Made by a program: the position numbers and the translations under genes
In this document: positions 28,989-37,360 of the stretch, in pieces
How the letters are laid out: every line of letters starts with the position of its first letter
Numbering within the stretch: position 1 is the first letter of the stretch
NCBI RefSeq assembly: GCF_001689125.2
Contig: NZ_CP015405.2
Coordinates: 2,459,001-2,523,000, forward strand
DNA: 64,000 nt
Direction of reading: 5' to 3'
Origin: Blautia pseudococcoides
Lineage (GTDB): Bacteria > Bacillota > Clostridia > Lachnospirales > Lachnospiraceae
The notes under the pieces: model-generated
The model's input: the letters and a program-made list of their open reading frames with translations, nothing else
Told to the model about the DNA's origin: nothing
The model's database searches: none

Positions 28989-29525
28989 TTATCCTTTTGC
29001 CTCGTTCCCCCTGTTACGCTTCACACAGTCAAACACAAAGGCGGACAGAAGACCGCAGCAGATGCCAAAGACAATTCCCGCCAGCACATCTGTAGGGAAA
29101 TGTACATACAGGTACAGACGTGAAAAGGCGATCAGGGCAGCCAGCACAAAGGCGCAGATGCCTGCTTTTTTATTTCCTGTAAAAAGTGCCGTGGCCGCCG
29201 CAAAGGAAGCCTGGGTGTGCCCGGAGGGAAATGAATAATCCTTTGGCACCTGGACCAAAAGCTCCACCGTCTCGTTGATCCAGCAAGGGCGCTGCCTCGC
29301 CACAAGCGGCTTTAGAATAATATTTCCAAACAATGCGGAAAATATCAGCGCTCCCAGCACCAGGACACCGTACTTTCTGTATCGCTTCACGCAGAGCAGC
29401 ACCAGGCCCAGTACGATCCAGAACCATCCTGCGTTTCCAAGGGATGTGATAAATACTAAAATTTTGTCCAGCAGAGGGGTATGTATCTGCTGCAATGCAT
29501 CCAATATTGTAAATTCCCAACCCAT
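28989..29525 (-). CDS. PAP2 family membrane phosphatase
   Basis: A 178-residue integral membrane lipid phosphatase, possibly for undecaprenyl-PP or phosphatidate. The three PAP2 motifs are K-P-L-V-A-R-Q-R-P, F-P-S-G-H-T and S-R-L-Y-L-Y-V-H-F-P-T-D-V, between five to six hydrophobic helices. ATG 29525 with AAAGGA upstream is chosen. It is followed by the HAD gene after 48 bp. Confidence 0.88.
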   Translation of the reverse strand: MGWEFTILDALQQIHTPLLDKILVFITSLGNAGWFWIVLGLVLLCVKRYRKYGVLVLGALIFSALFGNIILKPLVARQRPCWINETVELLVQVPKDYSFPSGHTQASFAAATALFTGNKKAGICAFVLAALIAFSRLYLYVHFPTDVLAGIVFGICCGLLSAFVFDCVKRNRGNEAKG

Positions 29526-29625
29526 ACGTTTTTCCTTTCTGTTTCGGATTCGACCTATATCATAACTTATTTTGGGGATTTTTTCAAATCTATTCTGTAA
29601 ATCGGTGAATATGACGGGGGACGGT

Positions 29626-29665
29626 AAAAAGCCTCTGGCTCCCGGATGGGGAGGCAAAGGCTTTT
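29626..29665 (-). terminator. Strong terminator after the moeA-PBP fusion gene
   Basis: An AAAAGCCTTTGCCTCCC stem pairs with GGGAGCCAGAGGCTTTTT around a 5-nt loop, with T-runs on both sides. It marks the end of the tungsten-enzyme island on this side. Confidence 0.85.
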
Positions 29666-29687
29666 CGACTGTAATTTATGCTCTCTC

Positions 29688-31616
29688 TTATTCACTCTTT
29701 TTTGCCGGTTCAAGGCGTTCTCTGACTCTTCCCGGCTCTCCGATCTCATATCCTCCCATTTTTTTAAGGCTTGCCTTAAATGCATCACTCTTTAATATTT
29801 CCATAAGCGCTTGTACCATGGGCGTATCCCATGCATCATCCGGGATCAGCAGATCATACTGCTCAATACAGACAGGCAGAAAATCCAGTCCATAAAGATT
29901 TGCAGCCGAAAAAATGCCCAGCCCTGCATCTGCAGTCCCCCAGGCAATCTGTGCCGCTACGGAGGTATGTGTAAACTCCTCTCTTTCATATCCATAAATC
30001 ACATCCGTACGAATGCCCTTTTCTTTACACAGATAGTCGATCAGGATGCGGGTGCCGGAGCCTTTTTGACGGTTGACATACCGCAGTCCGCTGTGTTGAA
30101 GATCTTCTATTCCCTGTATATTGTGGGGATTCCCCGGCGCCACCATCAGTCCCTGGGTTCTCCCCACACACTCCACCAGGCGGACGCCTCCATTGGGAAA
30201 ATATTTTTTAAGAAAGCTTACATTATAACTGCCGTCCTTTACATCAAGAAGATGGATTCCGGCAATATGATTCTCCTTCCGCCGCGCAGCCATGATTCCG
30301 CCCATAGAACCTACATGGGCGGAGCTCATATACATTTCCGGATTTTTGCGGTGAAGCAAATCTGCCAGCTCATCCAGCAGCGGATCATGGCTGCCGATGT
30401 CCACCAGCATCTGCTTTAATTCTGATAAGGGACGCAGCAGCCGGACTTTGACCCGGCTTCCCGCCTCACACCCTTCCAATCCCTGAGGGATTTCCAGCAT
30501 ACCGTCCGCTTTCATAAAAGAACTGATGACTCCGCTCCCTCTGCTGAGCGGTGATGCGATCAGCCGTTCCCCCACATATCCCAGGCGCACCCGGACGAAC
30601 TCGTGATATTTCAGACCTGAGACCACTGCCCTTGAAAGGACTGCATCTGCATACGGATGCTCTTCTCCCTTTCTGTGATTCCACAGATCAATAAGCGGGT
30701 GTAGAATTTCCTCGATCACAATGATCCCGGACACAGGATATCCCGGCACACCCAGAATTGGTTTTTCCCTGCGGTAACCAAGGATTGCCGGTTTTCCCGG
30801 TTTGATGGCAAGCCCGTGATACAGCACATCCCCTATTTTATCTATGACCTGGCAGCTATAATCCTCACGGCCTGCCGAGGAACCCGCATTTAAAAGTACC
30901 ATATCACACTCTTTTACGGCCCGTTTTACCATCTCTTCAATGGCTTCAAGCCGGTCCGGCACAATGGGATAGATCACTGCCTCCCCGCCCCATTCACGTA
31001 TCATAGCCGAAAAAATGGAACCGTTGAATTCGAGGATATCCCCCTTCTTTGGACTCTTTGTGGGCGGCACAATTTCGTCTCCCGTGGGTATGATACCCAC
31101 AACCGGACGTCTGAACACATCAATTTCCAATACTCCGCCTGCGATAAGGGCTCCTATGGCAGAGGGGGTGATTTTCTGGCAGGAACACAGGATCATCTCT
31201 TCTGCACAGATATCCTCCCCGATCTGACGGACATGCTGCCATGGAGATGCCGCAGCGTAGAGACATACACCGTCCTGCTCCTGCACAATATCCTCCACCA
31301 TAATGACCGCATCGCACCCCTCAGGGATAGCATCCCCTGTATCCACAACAGTAAATTGACTGGTCTTTAAATGGACCGGGGTGGTCTCCGTGGCACCAAA
31401 TGTATCTTTGGCATTCACTGCGATCCCGTCCATGGCACTGGAATGATAATGAGGAGCACAAATCTGTGCGTAGACCGCATGGGCAGTGATTCTCCCACAG
31501 CTTTCCATAACTGAAATATTCTCCGTCTTTCCGGCAAACCCTTCCTTTATTAATACCTCTTCATACTCCGCTCTCGCCTTGGCAAGCGGAACATTCGTCA
31601 AATACTGAAACGCCAT
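29688..31616 (-). CDS. Molybdopterin molybdotransferase MoeA fused to a periplasmic-binding-like domain
   Basis: A 642-residue two-part protein. Residues 1 to about 405 are MoeA-like: S-A-M-D-G-I-A-V, P-T-G-D-E-I-V, L-N-A-G-S-S-A-G and L-G-V-P-G-Y-P-V, for inserting molybdate or tungstate into the pterin dithiolene. Residues about 420-635 form a PBP_like domain (G-S-H-D-P-L-L-D-E ... G-S-G-T-R-I-L-I-D-Y-L ... D-A-G-L-G-I), a ligand-sensor fold also found with ModE-type DNA-binding domains. No signal peptide. AAGGAGG lies 5 nt before ATG. It may match metal or substrate status to cofactor insertion; that is inference. Confidence 0.88.
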   Translation of the reverse strand: MAFQYLTNVPLAKARAEYEEVLIKEGFAGKTENISVMESCGRITAHAVYAQICAPHYHSSAMDGIAVNAKDTFGATETTPVHLKTSQFTVVDTGDAIPEGCDAVIMVEDIVQEQDGVCLYAAASPWQHVRQIGEDICAEEMILCSCQKITPSAIGALIAGGVLEIDVFRRPVVGIIPTGDEIVPPTKSPKKGDILEFNGSIFSAMIREWGGEAVIYPIVPDRLEAIEEMVKRAVKECDMVLLNAGSSAGREDYSCQVIDKIGDVLYHGLAIKPGKPAILGYRREKPILGVPGYPVSGIIVIEEILHPLIDLWNHRKGEEHPYADAVLSRAVVSGLKYHEFVRVRLGYVGERLIASPLSRGSGVISSFMKADGMLEIPQGLEGCEAGSRVKVRLLRPLSELKQMLVDIGSHDPLLDELADLLHRKNPEMYMSSAHVGSMGGIMAARRKENHIAGIHLLDVKDGSYNVSFLKKYFPNGGVRLVECVGRTQGLMVAPGNPHNIQGIEDLQHSGLRYVNRQKGSGTRILIDYLCKEKGIRTDVIYGYEREEFTHTSVAAQIAWGTADAGLGIFSAANLYGLDFLPVCIEQYDLLIPDDAWDTPMVQALMEILKSDAFKASLKKMGGYEIGEPGRVRERLEPAKKSE

Positions 31617-31732
31617 ATGTACCTCCTTAATTTCATCACGAAGCATGCTTAAAACAATTTTCTGAACTGCATTTCTTTATGGCCCTCCTTATTTTGCGCG
31701 CCATATAGTTCATATACCGAACTTTATATTTG

Positions 31733-31790
31733 CATTATGAACATTTTCTATTATAATTTGTATCCTACCATTAATAAGAAGGAAAATCAA
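31733..31790 (-). promoter_or_regulatory. Promoter of moeA-PBP with a YATTRYGAACATT box
   Basis: TTGATT (31785-31790) and TAGGAT (31762-31767) are spaced 17 bp on the minus strand. A second -10-like TATAAT lies at 31750-31755. CATTATGAACATT (31733-31745) is almost repeated at 42295-42307 and 42566-42578 near two other island promoters. GTTCATATA just downstream (31707 on) adds an inverted GTTCATA/TATGAAC pair. Confidence 0.5.
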
Positions 31791-31820
31791 GCAAAAAGCA
31801 GGAAATACTTTAATCCCCAA

Positions 31821-31850
31821 GAGGGCTCCTGTATTTTCACAGGAACCCTC
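31821..31850 (-). terminator. Hairpin after the polyferredoxin gene
   Basis: GAGGG-TTCCTGT and ACAGGAG-CCCTC form a stem around a 6-nt loop. The following T-tract is poor, so termination may be partial. Confidence 0.5.
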
Positions 31851-31868
31851 CATTTGAAGCTTATAAGA

Positions 31869-32264
31869 TTAATCCGTTTTACCATGGATTGCATGTTTCG
31901 GACAATTCTCTATACAAAGACCACATTTGATACACTTGATGCCATCAATGTAAAATGGCTGTTTTTTCACGCCTTTGATCGCATCTGCCGGACAGTTCCT
32001 CTGACATTTGGAGCATCCGATGCATGCAGACTCCTCAATCCAGACTTCTGTCCAGTGCCTTTCTTCCCGGTTGCGCTCTTCCGGTTGATCCAAAGTTATA
32101 ACTGCTACCGGACATTCTTTCACACACATGCCGCATTCCACACAATTTTCGGGATTGATCCTGCAGTTATGTTCCTCAATCACAATTTCGACGGCGTCAA
32201 ATGCACAGGCCTGATAGCAGGCCTCACATCCCACGCAAAAATACATATCAATTTTATATGCCAT
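31869..32264 (-). CDS. Four-cluster [4Fe-4S] polyferredoxin, likely electron-transfer partner of the AOR protein
   Basis: A 131-residue soluble protein with four C-x2-C-x2-C-x3-C motifs: C10/13/16/20, C41/44/47/51, C81/84/87/91 and C111/114/117/121. The first lacks the usual Pro after the last Cys. Small four-cluster subunits pair with tungsten oxidoreductase large subunits of the WorL/WorS type, so it probably takes electrons from the AOR protein. The BCCT transporter gene is interposed, 24 bp upstream. Confidence 0.9.
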   Translation of the reverse strand: MAYKIDMYFCVGCEACYQACAFDAVEIVIEEHNCRINPENCVECGMCVKECPVAVITLDQPEERNREERHWTEVWIEESACIGCSKCQRNCPADAIKGVKKQPFYIDGIKCIKCGLCIENCPKHAIHGKTD

Positions 32265-32288
32265 ATCTTATCTCCATAAAAACATCTG

Positions 32289-33920
32289 TTATTTTTTAGT
32301 GAACATTGCTTTGATTTTTTCAAATGTCTTTGAAGACTCCACTGCCGGCTCACCGGAATCCGGCGCATCGGCGATCACTTCCTCATAAATATACTCTCCC
32401 GTCTCTTTTCGCGGCCTGCGGGCCATATACTTCAGGAATCCAATGATCACCACCCAGCCGATGATGATGATCGGGAATCCTGTGAACACTTTTACGAACT
32501 TGATTCCGTCAATACCGCCGGTCAGCGTAAACACCAAGGATGCCACAGCAATGATAATACCCCAAATCAGTTTCAGCCAGAACGGCGCCTCCTCCGATTC
32601 AGAACTGCCTTTTACAGACATACTGGAAATGGTGGAGATCATGGAGTTTGCCAGGGTAACAAAGGAAATCGCTATGATCAAAAGCATAAACGGGCGGATG
32701 ATACCGGAAAACGGTACATGCTCAAACACTGCCAGCGTCATAGCCTCCGCACCTTTTTCCTGATAGAGGGCATAATAATCAATACCTTGATACATCTGTC
32801 CGTAGAGTACCGTTCCGCCAAAGATGGAAAACCAGAGAATTCCAAATGCGGATGGCATGAGCCAGTTCACTACTACGAATTGTCTTAACGTACGGCCATA
32901 ACCGAGACGTACCAGAAACAGTCCCATAATGGCGCCGTAACACAGCCAGTCAATCCACCAGTACATATCCCACCACTGAGGCCAGAGTGCACTGTCTGCA
33001 AAAGGCGCGGTAAACGTCATGGATTCAACAAAATGATTGATATAAGAACCAAATGACTGGGTAAAAAGATTCCCTATATAAGATCCGGGTCCAACCAGGA
33101 CCAGGAACAGCAGCATGAACATGAAAAACCATGAATTCTTATCTCCCAGCCATAAGATACCTTTGTTCAGTCCGCTGATACTGGTCGCTGTGTAAGCCAG
33201 GAAAATAACCACTGCGATGAGGGTGTACACCAGTACATTGGTATCAATGCCAAACACCACGGATACGCCGCTGCCCAACTGCAGAATGCCGTAACCGAGA
33301 GAACCGGCCACACCGCCTACCAGGGCAAAAACAGTCAATACGTCCACGACTCCGCCGAGTTTGCTGTTTACCACCTTATCCCCAAACATGGGCACCAAGC
33401 CGGAGCTTACATTGAATGGTTTGCGCATATTATGGATAACATATGCCATGACAATACCGAATGCAACATAAATGGCATAAGGAGTCAGGGTCCAATGTAG
33501 GAATGTGGTCCTCATGGCCCAGATCACGGCGTCATTGCTTCCGGGCACCAGTCCAAGGCTGGGCGCCGGCTCCATGGTAAATAACAACGGTTCTACGGCC
33601 CCCCAGAAGACAACGCCGGTTCCGATCCCTGCAGTCAGAGCCACTGCGAACCACTGCCAGTAACTCATCTTGGGTTTTGCATTTGGCCCTCCGAGTTTGA
33701 TTTTCCCCATGGGTCCCAACAGAACCACAAGGCAGAAAATAATAAACAAAAGCATGGTAATACTCACAACCCAGCCCAGTTTCTGCATCACTAACTCGAA
33801 AGTACTTGTAAGAGCAGCTATAAAAGCATTTCCATCTAATATGCCAAGAATCAGCACAACTGCAAAGATCAAGGTTGGCACCAACAGCACAGCATATCTT
33901 ACTTTTACTTTATTTTTCAT
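32289..33920 (-). CDS. BCCT-family transporter (betaine/carnitine/choline type)
   Basis: A 543-residue 12-helix membrane protein. W-G-A-V-E-P-L in TM3/4 and the BCCT signature M-Y-W-W-I-D-W-L-C-Y-G-A-I-M-G-L-F-L are present. Most family members carry compounds with a quaternary ammonium group. Its ATG overlaps the AOR stop codon (ATGA), so the two are translationally coupled, which argues that the oxidoreductase acts on, or downstream of, the imported compound. The substrate cannot be read from sequence. Confidence 0.92.
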   Translation of the reverse strand: MKNKVKVRYAVLLVPTLIFAVVLILGILDGNAFIAALTSTFELVMQKLGWVVSITMLLFIIFCLVVLLGPMGKIKLGGPNAKPKMSYWQWFAVALTAGIGTGVVFWGAVEPLLFTMEPAPSLGLVPGSNDAVIWAMRTTFLHWTLTPYAIYVAFGIVMAYVIHNMRKPFNVSSGLVPMFGDKVVNSKLGGVVDVLTVFALVGGVAGSLGYGILQLGSGVSVVFGIDTNVLVYTLIAVVIFLAYTATSISGLNKGILWLGDKNSWFFMFMLLFLVLVGPGSYIGNLFTQSFGSYINHFVESMTFTAPFADSALWPQWWDMYWWIDWLCYGAIMGLFLVRLGYGRTLRQFVVVNWLMPSAFGILWFSIFGGTVLYGQMYQGIDYYALYQEKGAEAMTLAVFEHVPFSGIIRPFMLLIIAISFVTLANSMISTISSMSVKGSSESEEAPFWLKLIWGIIIAVASLVFTLTGGIDGIKFVKVFTGFPIIIIGWVVIIGFLKYMARRPRKETGEYIYEEVIADAPDSGEPAVESSKTFEKIKAMFTKK

Positions 33921-35794
33921 ACTTTCCCATCCTCTCCATATAAATCTTCGATTACTTCCTCCATATGCCCCAGCCATTCCAAAGTCTCTTTATAAGGCTT
34001 TCCGTCCATATCCATCCACATTGCCTCGTAGAAACTGTCAATGGCCTGGTTCACATCATGGGTGACCCCTGCATTAGCCCCCGATTCAAGAGGTGGTTTC
34101 CCGATGATCCTGTCACTCCATGCAAAATCTCCTCTCTTCCACCCTTCCCTGACGTTAAAAGCGTTTCTCATATGGAAGATACGCATTCCCACCAGATGCT
34201 TCTCAATAGGGGTGTATGTAAATCCTGTGATAGCCTGGAGATAATCCCATTTCAGGTTTGCAATGGCCGTGTCATACATATGGCAGTAACCGCAGCATTC
34301 AGAAAACATATTTTCTGATTTTAATTTTGCATCCGTGAAACCAAGTCCCCGCTGGTTGTATCTGATCTCACGTGCCTGTCCCCGCAGGGAACCGCCCAAA
34401 GGACTCTTCATATGGCGTCCGGGCGTCGGTTCCACGGCTCCCTCTGCCAGATACCAGGGCGAGTTTCTGGGGTCATGCAGAGCCGACTCGATTCCTCCGA
34501 TCGTGAACAAATATTCATGGCCGGCTCCGATCAGATCCGCCGCAAACTGTGTCCCGTTTCTAAGAATCCTTGCCGCCTCCCCCACGTCCTGGCAGACTGC
34601 CTCAGCAACTGCCTCCATGGCTTCAGGATCTCCCCATTTAAAATCAATCCCGTTGAGCTGTTCCTTCGTCAGAACACCTTTTTCATAGCATTCACAGGCC
34701 CAGGAGAGTGTATTGATAAAAGCAATGCTGTCAAAGCCATATTCATTGGTCAGATAATTCACATAGACTACTGCGTCTCTGTCAGAATTCAGCATATTAG
34801 AGCTGAGACCTGCCTGTGACTCATATTCCGGACGGCTTGCGCCGTGTTTTGGAAGTTTTCCTTTCGGATCGTCAATCTCATATTTTGCCCCACAGCCAAG
34901 AGGGCAACAGTGACAGACGTATCTTGTCACCTTATAACCGGCTTCATAGGCGGGCTCATATATGGCATTTCCTTTATCTAAGGGATAATCCGCCTCATAT
35001 GTACTGCTCCAGTTTTTTACTCCGGCATCGTCTATAAGAAGCATTGCCCGCATCTGGCCGGCAGTTCCGTAATTTCCCCATTCACGGATATCCTTGTTAG
35101 CACCGTGCAGCATATCCTCTGCAACCTGTCTGTTGAGAGCGACCAGCCGCTCTTTGTCAAAAACCGGCACCTCCCGGTCTCCCCGCACAACCACGGCCTT
35201 CAATTTTTTAGACCCCATGACTGCGCCTGTTCCTCCGCGGCCTGCTGCCCTATGTTCATCATTCATGACACAGGCCATGTGGCTCAAACGCTCTCCTGCT
35301 GCCCCTATGATCGCCGCATTCATATCCTCACCCACTTCTGCGCGCAGGATTTCTTCTGTCTCGATCGTCCGCTTGCCCCAGAGATGGGAAGCATCACGGA
35401 TTTCCACATTTCCGTCATTCAGATACAGATAGACCGGCTTTTCCGAAATACCCTTTACAAAAATACCGTCAAAACCGGAATGTCTGAGCTTCGCCCCAAA
35501 ATACCCTCCGGAATTGGCATCATTCCACATACCTGTGACCGGGGATTTGGATACCACCATATATCTGCCCCCGAAAAATGCCCGGGATGCGCTCATAGGC
35601 CCCGCAAGAAATCCAACCATACTTTCCGGGGCAAATACATCTGTATGCGCGGGCATCTCATCATATAATATCTTGGCCCCCAGCCCATAGCCGCCTATAA
35701 AATTCCTGGCAAGTTCCTCTGTCAGCTCGCGGATCTCAAAGGTACCGTTGCTGAGATCCACAAAAAGCAGCTTGCCCATATAACCATACAGCAT
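33917..35794 (-). CDS. Aldehyde:ferredoxin oxidoreductase family tungsten-pterin enzyme
   Basis: A 625-residue enzyme of the AOR family, which oxidises aldehydes (or related carbonyls) with a W-bis-pyranopterin and a [4Fe-4S] cluster. AFOR_N spans about 1-205 (G-G-Y-G-L-G-A-K, G-P-M-S-A-S-R, A-G-R-G-G-T-G-A-V-M-G-S-K). The C-terminal domain has candidate cluster cysteines C294/C297/C301 and C504, and R-P-E-Y-E-S near the active site. Length is normal. tupABC, two moeA, a moaD-like and an E1-like gene nearby support tungsten over molybdenum. Actual substrate unknown. Confidence 0.93.
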   Translation of the reverse strand: MLYGYMGKLLFVDLSNGTFEIRELTEELARNFIGGYGLGAKILYDEMPAHTDVFAPESMVGFLAGPMSASRAFFGGRYMVVSKSPVTGMWNDANSGGYFGAKLRHSGFDGIFVKGISEKPVYLYLNDGNVEIRDASHLWGKRTIETEEILRAEVGEDMNAAIIGAAGERLSHMACVMNDEHRAAGRGGTGAVMGSKKLKAVVVRGDREVPVFDKERLVALNRQVAEDMLHGANKDIREWGNYGTAGQMRAMLLIDDAGVKNWSSTYEADYPLDKGNAIYEPAYEAGYKVTRYVCHCCPLGCGAKYEIDDPKGKLPKHGASRPEYESQAGLSSNMLNSDRDAVVYVNYLTNEYGFDSIAFINTLSWACECYEKGVLTKEQLNGIDFKWGDPEAMEAVAEAVCQDVGEAARILRNGTQFAADLIGAGHEYLFTIGGIESALHDPRNSPWYLAEGAVEPTPGRHMKSPLGGSLRGQAREIRYNQRGLGFTDAKLKSENMFSECCGYCHMYDTAIANLKWDYLQAITGFTYTPIEKHLVGMRIFHMRNAFNVREGWKRGDFAWSDRIIGKPPLESGANAGVTHDVNQAIDSFYEAMWMDMDGKPYKETLEWLGHMEEVIEDLYGEDGKV

Positions 35795-35893
35795 CGTTTC
35801 ACTTCCTCCTTTTCCTTTATCTCATACCATATTCAGCAGCCAGGCTGCGTGCAGCCCTAAGAATTTAAGTCACGATATTTCCCGGGGGTTTGT
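35795..35893 (-). other. Short leader before the AOR gene
   Basis: 99 bp between the moaD-like stop and the AOR start. It has a small GGCTG-CACG-CAGCC stem and AAGGAGGAAG about 10 nt before ATG. I could not recognise a molybdenum/tungsten-cofactor riboswitch here. Confidence 0.4.
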
Positions 35894-36148
35894 TCAGCCT
35901 CCCAGAAGTGTTTTGATGATCATAAGCGTATCACCATCTTTTAACTCTGCCTCAGGCCCAATATGTTTTGAATTGCAGATCAGCATATGCGTTTGAAGCA
36001 CCTCTGCAGCTGTCAGGCTTCCTGTCAGACCTTCTTCCTCCATCTTTTTTACAACGTCTGCCGCTGAAGCATCTGCTCCTACTTCCAGCTCATGATCCCT
36101 GCCTGATTTTGGGATGATGATGCTCTCCACAATAATCTTGATCCTCAT
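35894..36148 (-). CDS. MoaD/ThiS-like sulfur carrier protein
   Basis: An 84-residue ubiquitin-fold protein ending in L-L-G-G, the di-glycine that is adenylated and thiocarboxylated to deliver sulfur to the pterin dithiolene (or another sulfur acceptor). D-G-D-T-L-M-I-I near the end is typical. The ThiF/MoeB-like protein at 44.5 kb is a plausible activating enzyme. It lies 11 bp after the malic enzyme gene, behind AGGAGG. Confidence 0.88.
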   Translation of the reverse strand: MRIKIIVESIIIPKSGRDHELEVGADASAADVVKKMEEEGLTGSLTAAEVLQTHMLICNSKHIGPEAELKDGDTLMIIKTLLGG

Positions 36149-36159
36149 CCATTTTCCTC

Positions 36160-37335
36160 CTAAACTCTTGCGGTTCCCGAATCATAGGCCGCCTGCTTCA
36201 CTGCTTTTGCCACAGCAGTTTTTACGCTCGGATCAAATGCCTCCGGGATGATATACTCAGTATTCAGCTCCTCTTCGCTGATCAGTTCTGCCAGCGCATG
36301 TGCCGCTGCAAGTTTCATCGCATCGTTAATATCACTTGCCCTTACATCCAGCGCACCTCTGAAGATTCCCGGGAACGCAAGGACATTGTTGATCTGATTC
36401 GGATAATCACTTCTTCCCGTGGCAACAACGGCGGCACCGCCCGCTTTTGCATCCTCCGGAAAAATCTCCGGAGTGGGATTGGCACAGGCAAAGATAACCG
36501 CATCTTGATTCATTGTCCTGACCATATCTGTATTCATAGCAGCCGGAGCAGAAACCCCTATAAACACATCCGCTCCTTTTATAACGTCTTTCAGGCTTCC
36601 TGTTATTTTGTCACGGTTGGTGATTTTGGCCATCTCTTCCTTGATCTGATTCATATTTTCCCGGCGTCCTTCATAAATCGCACCTTTCCGGTCGCAGAGG
36701 ATCACATTGGTAATACCTGCAAAAATCAGCAGTTTCGTGATCGCCACTGCTGCTGCGCCAGCCCCGTTTACCACCACCTTAACACGTTCCATCTTTTTTC
36801 CTGTCACTTTCAGTGCATTCATGAGCCCGGCCAATGTGATGACAGCCGTTCCGTGCTGGTCATCATGGAAAACTGGTATATCGCAGTTCTCTTTCAGTCT
36901 CTTTTCAATTTCAAAACAGCGGGGCGCTGAAATGTCCTCAAGATTTATGCCGCCGAAAGAACCTGCCAGTAAAGTAATGGTTTCCACAATCTCATCCACA
37001 CTTTTTGAGCGGACACACAGTGGTATGGCATCCACATCTCCGAAGGCCTTGAAAAGAACACATTTGCCCTCCATAACCGGCATCCCCGCCTCTGGTCCTA
37101 TGTCTCCAAGGCCCAGGACAGCCGTCCCGTCCGTGATGACCGCTACCGTATTCCATCTTCTCGTGAGTTCAAAACTTTTATTCACGTCTTCCTGTATCTC
37201 AAGACAGGGCTGTGCTACACCAGGTGTATAGGCCAGGGAAAGCGTTTCTTTGCTGTCCACGGCAGTACGCGGTGTGATTTCCAGTTTTCCTTTCCATTCA
37301 TAATGCTTTTTTAATGATTCTTCCGCATAATTCAT
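36160..37335 (-). CDS. NAD(P)-dependent malic enzyme
   Basis: About 391 residues. It decarboxylates malate to pyruvate. Signatures: L-A-Y-T-P-G-V-A-Q-P-C, T-D-G-T-A-V-L-G-L-G-D-I-G, H-D-D-Q-H-G-T-A-V, G-A-G-A-A-A-V-A-I and C-A-N-P-T-P-E-I. It is the short bacterial type without a phosphotransacetylase-like tail. ATG 37335 is favoured by AAGGA upstream and by alignment to family N-termini; starts at 37353 or TTG 37380 are possible and would overlap the lyase gene. Co-transcribed with the lyase, it may channel a C4 product to pyruvate. Confidence 0.92.
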   Translation of the reverse strand: MNYAEESLKKHYEWKGKLEITPRTAVDSKETLSLAYTPGVAQPCLEIQEDVNKSFELTRRWNTVAVITDGTAVLGLGDIGPEAGMPVMEGKCVLFKAFGDVDAIPLCVRSKSVDEIVETITLLAGSFGGINLEDISAPRCFEIEKRLKENCDIPVFHDDQHGTAVITLAGLMNALKVTGKKMERVKVVVNGAGAAAVAITKLLIFAGITNVILCDRKGAIYEGRRENMNQIKEEMAKITNRDKITGSLKDVIKGADVFIGVSAPAAMNTDMVRTMNQDAVIFACANPTPEIFPEDAKAGGAAVVATGRSDYPNQINNVLAFPGIFRGALDVRASDINDAMKLAAAHALAELISEEELNTEYIIPEAFDPSVKTAVAKAVKQAAYDSGTARV

Positions 37336-37360
37336 CACAATCTCATCCTTCATAAAGTCT

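Noticed and set aside
31649..31672. Tiny leader frame M-Q-F-R-K-L-F before the moeA-PBP gene, with AAGGAGG 11 nt upstream
   Set aside because: Too short to support and without codon pattern of an attenuator; kept only as a note.
35795..35893. Possible molybdenum/tungsten cofactor riboswitch before the AOR gene
   Set aside because: The gap is only 99 nt and I could not match the known motif.
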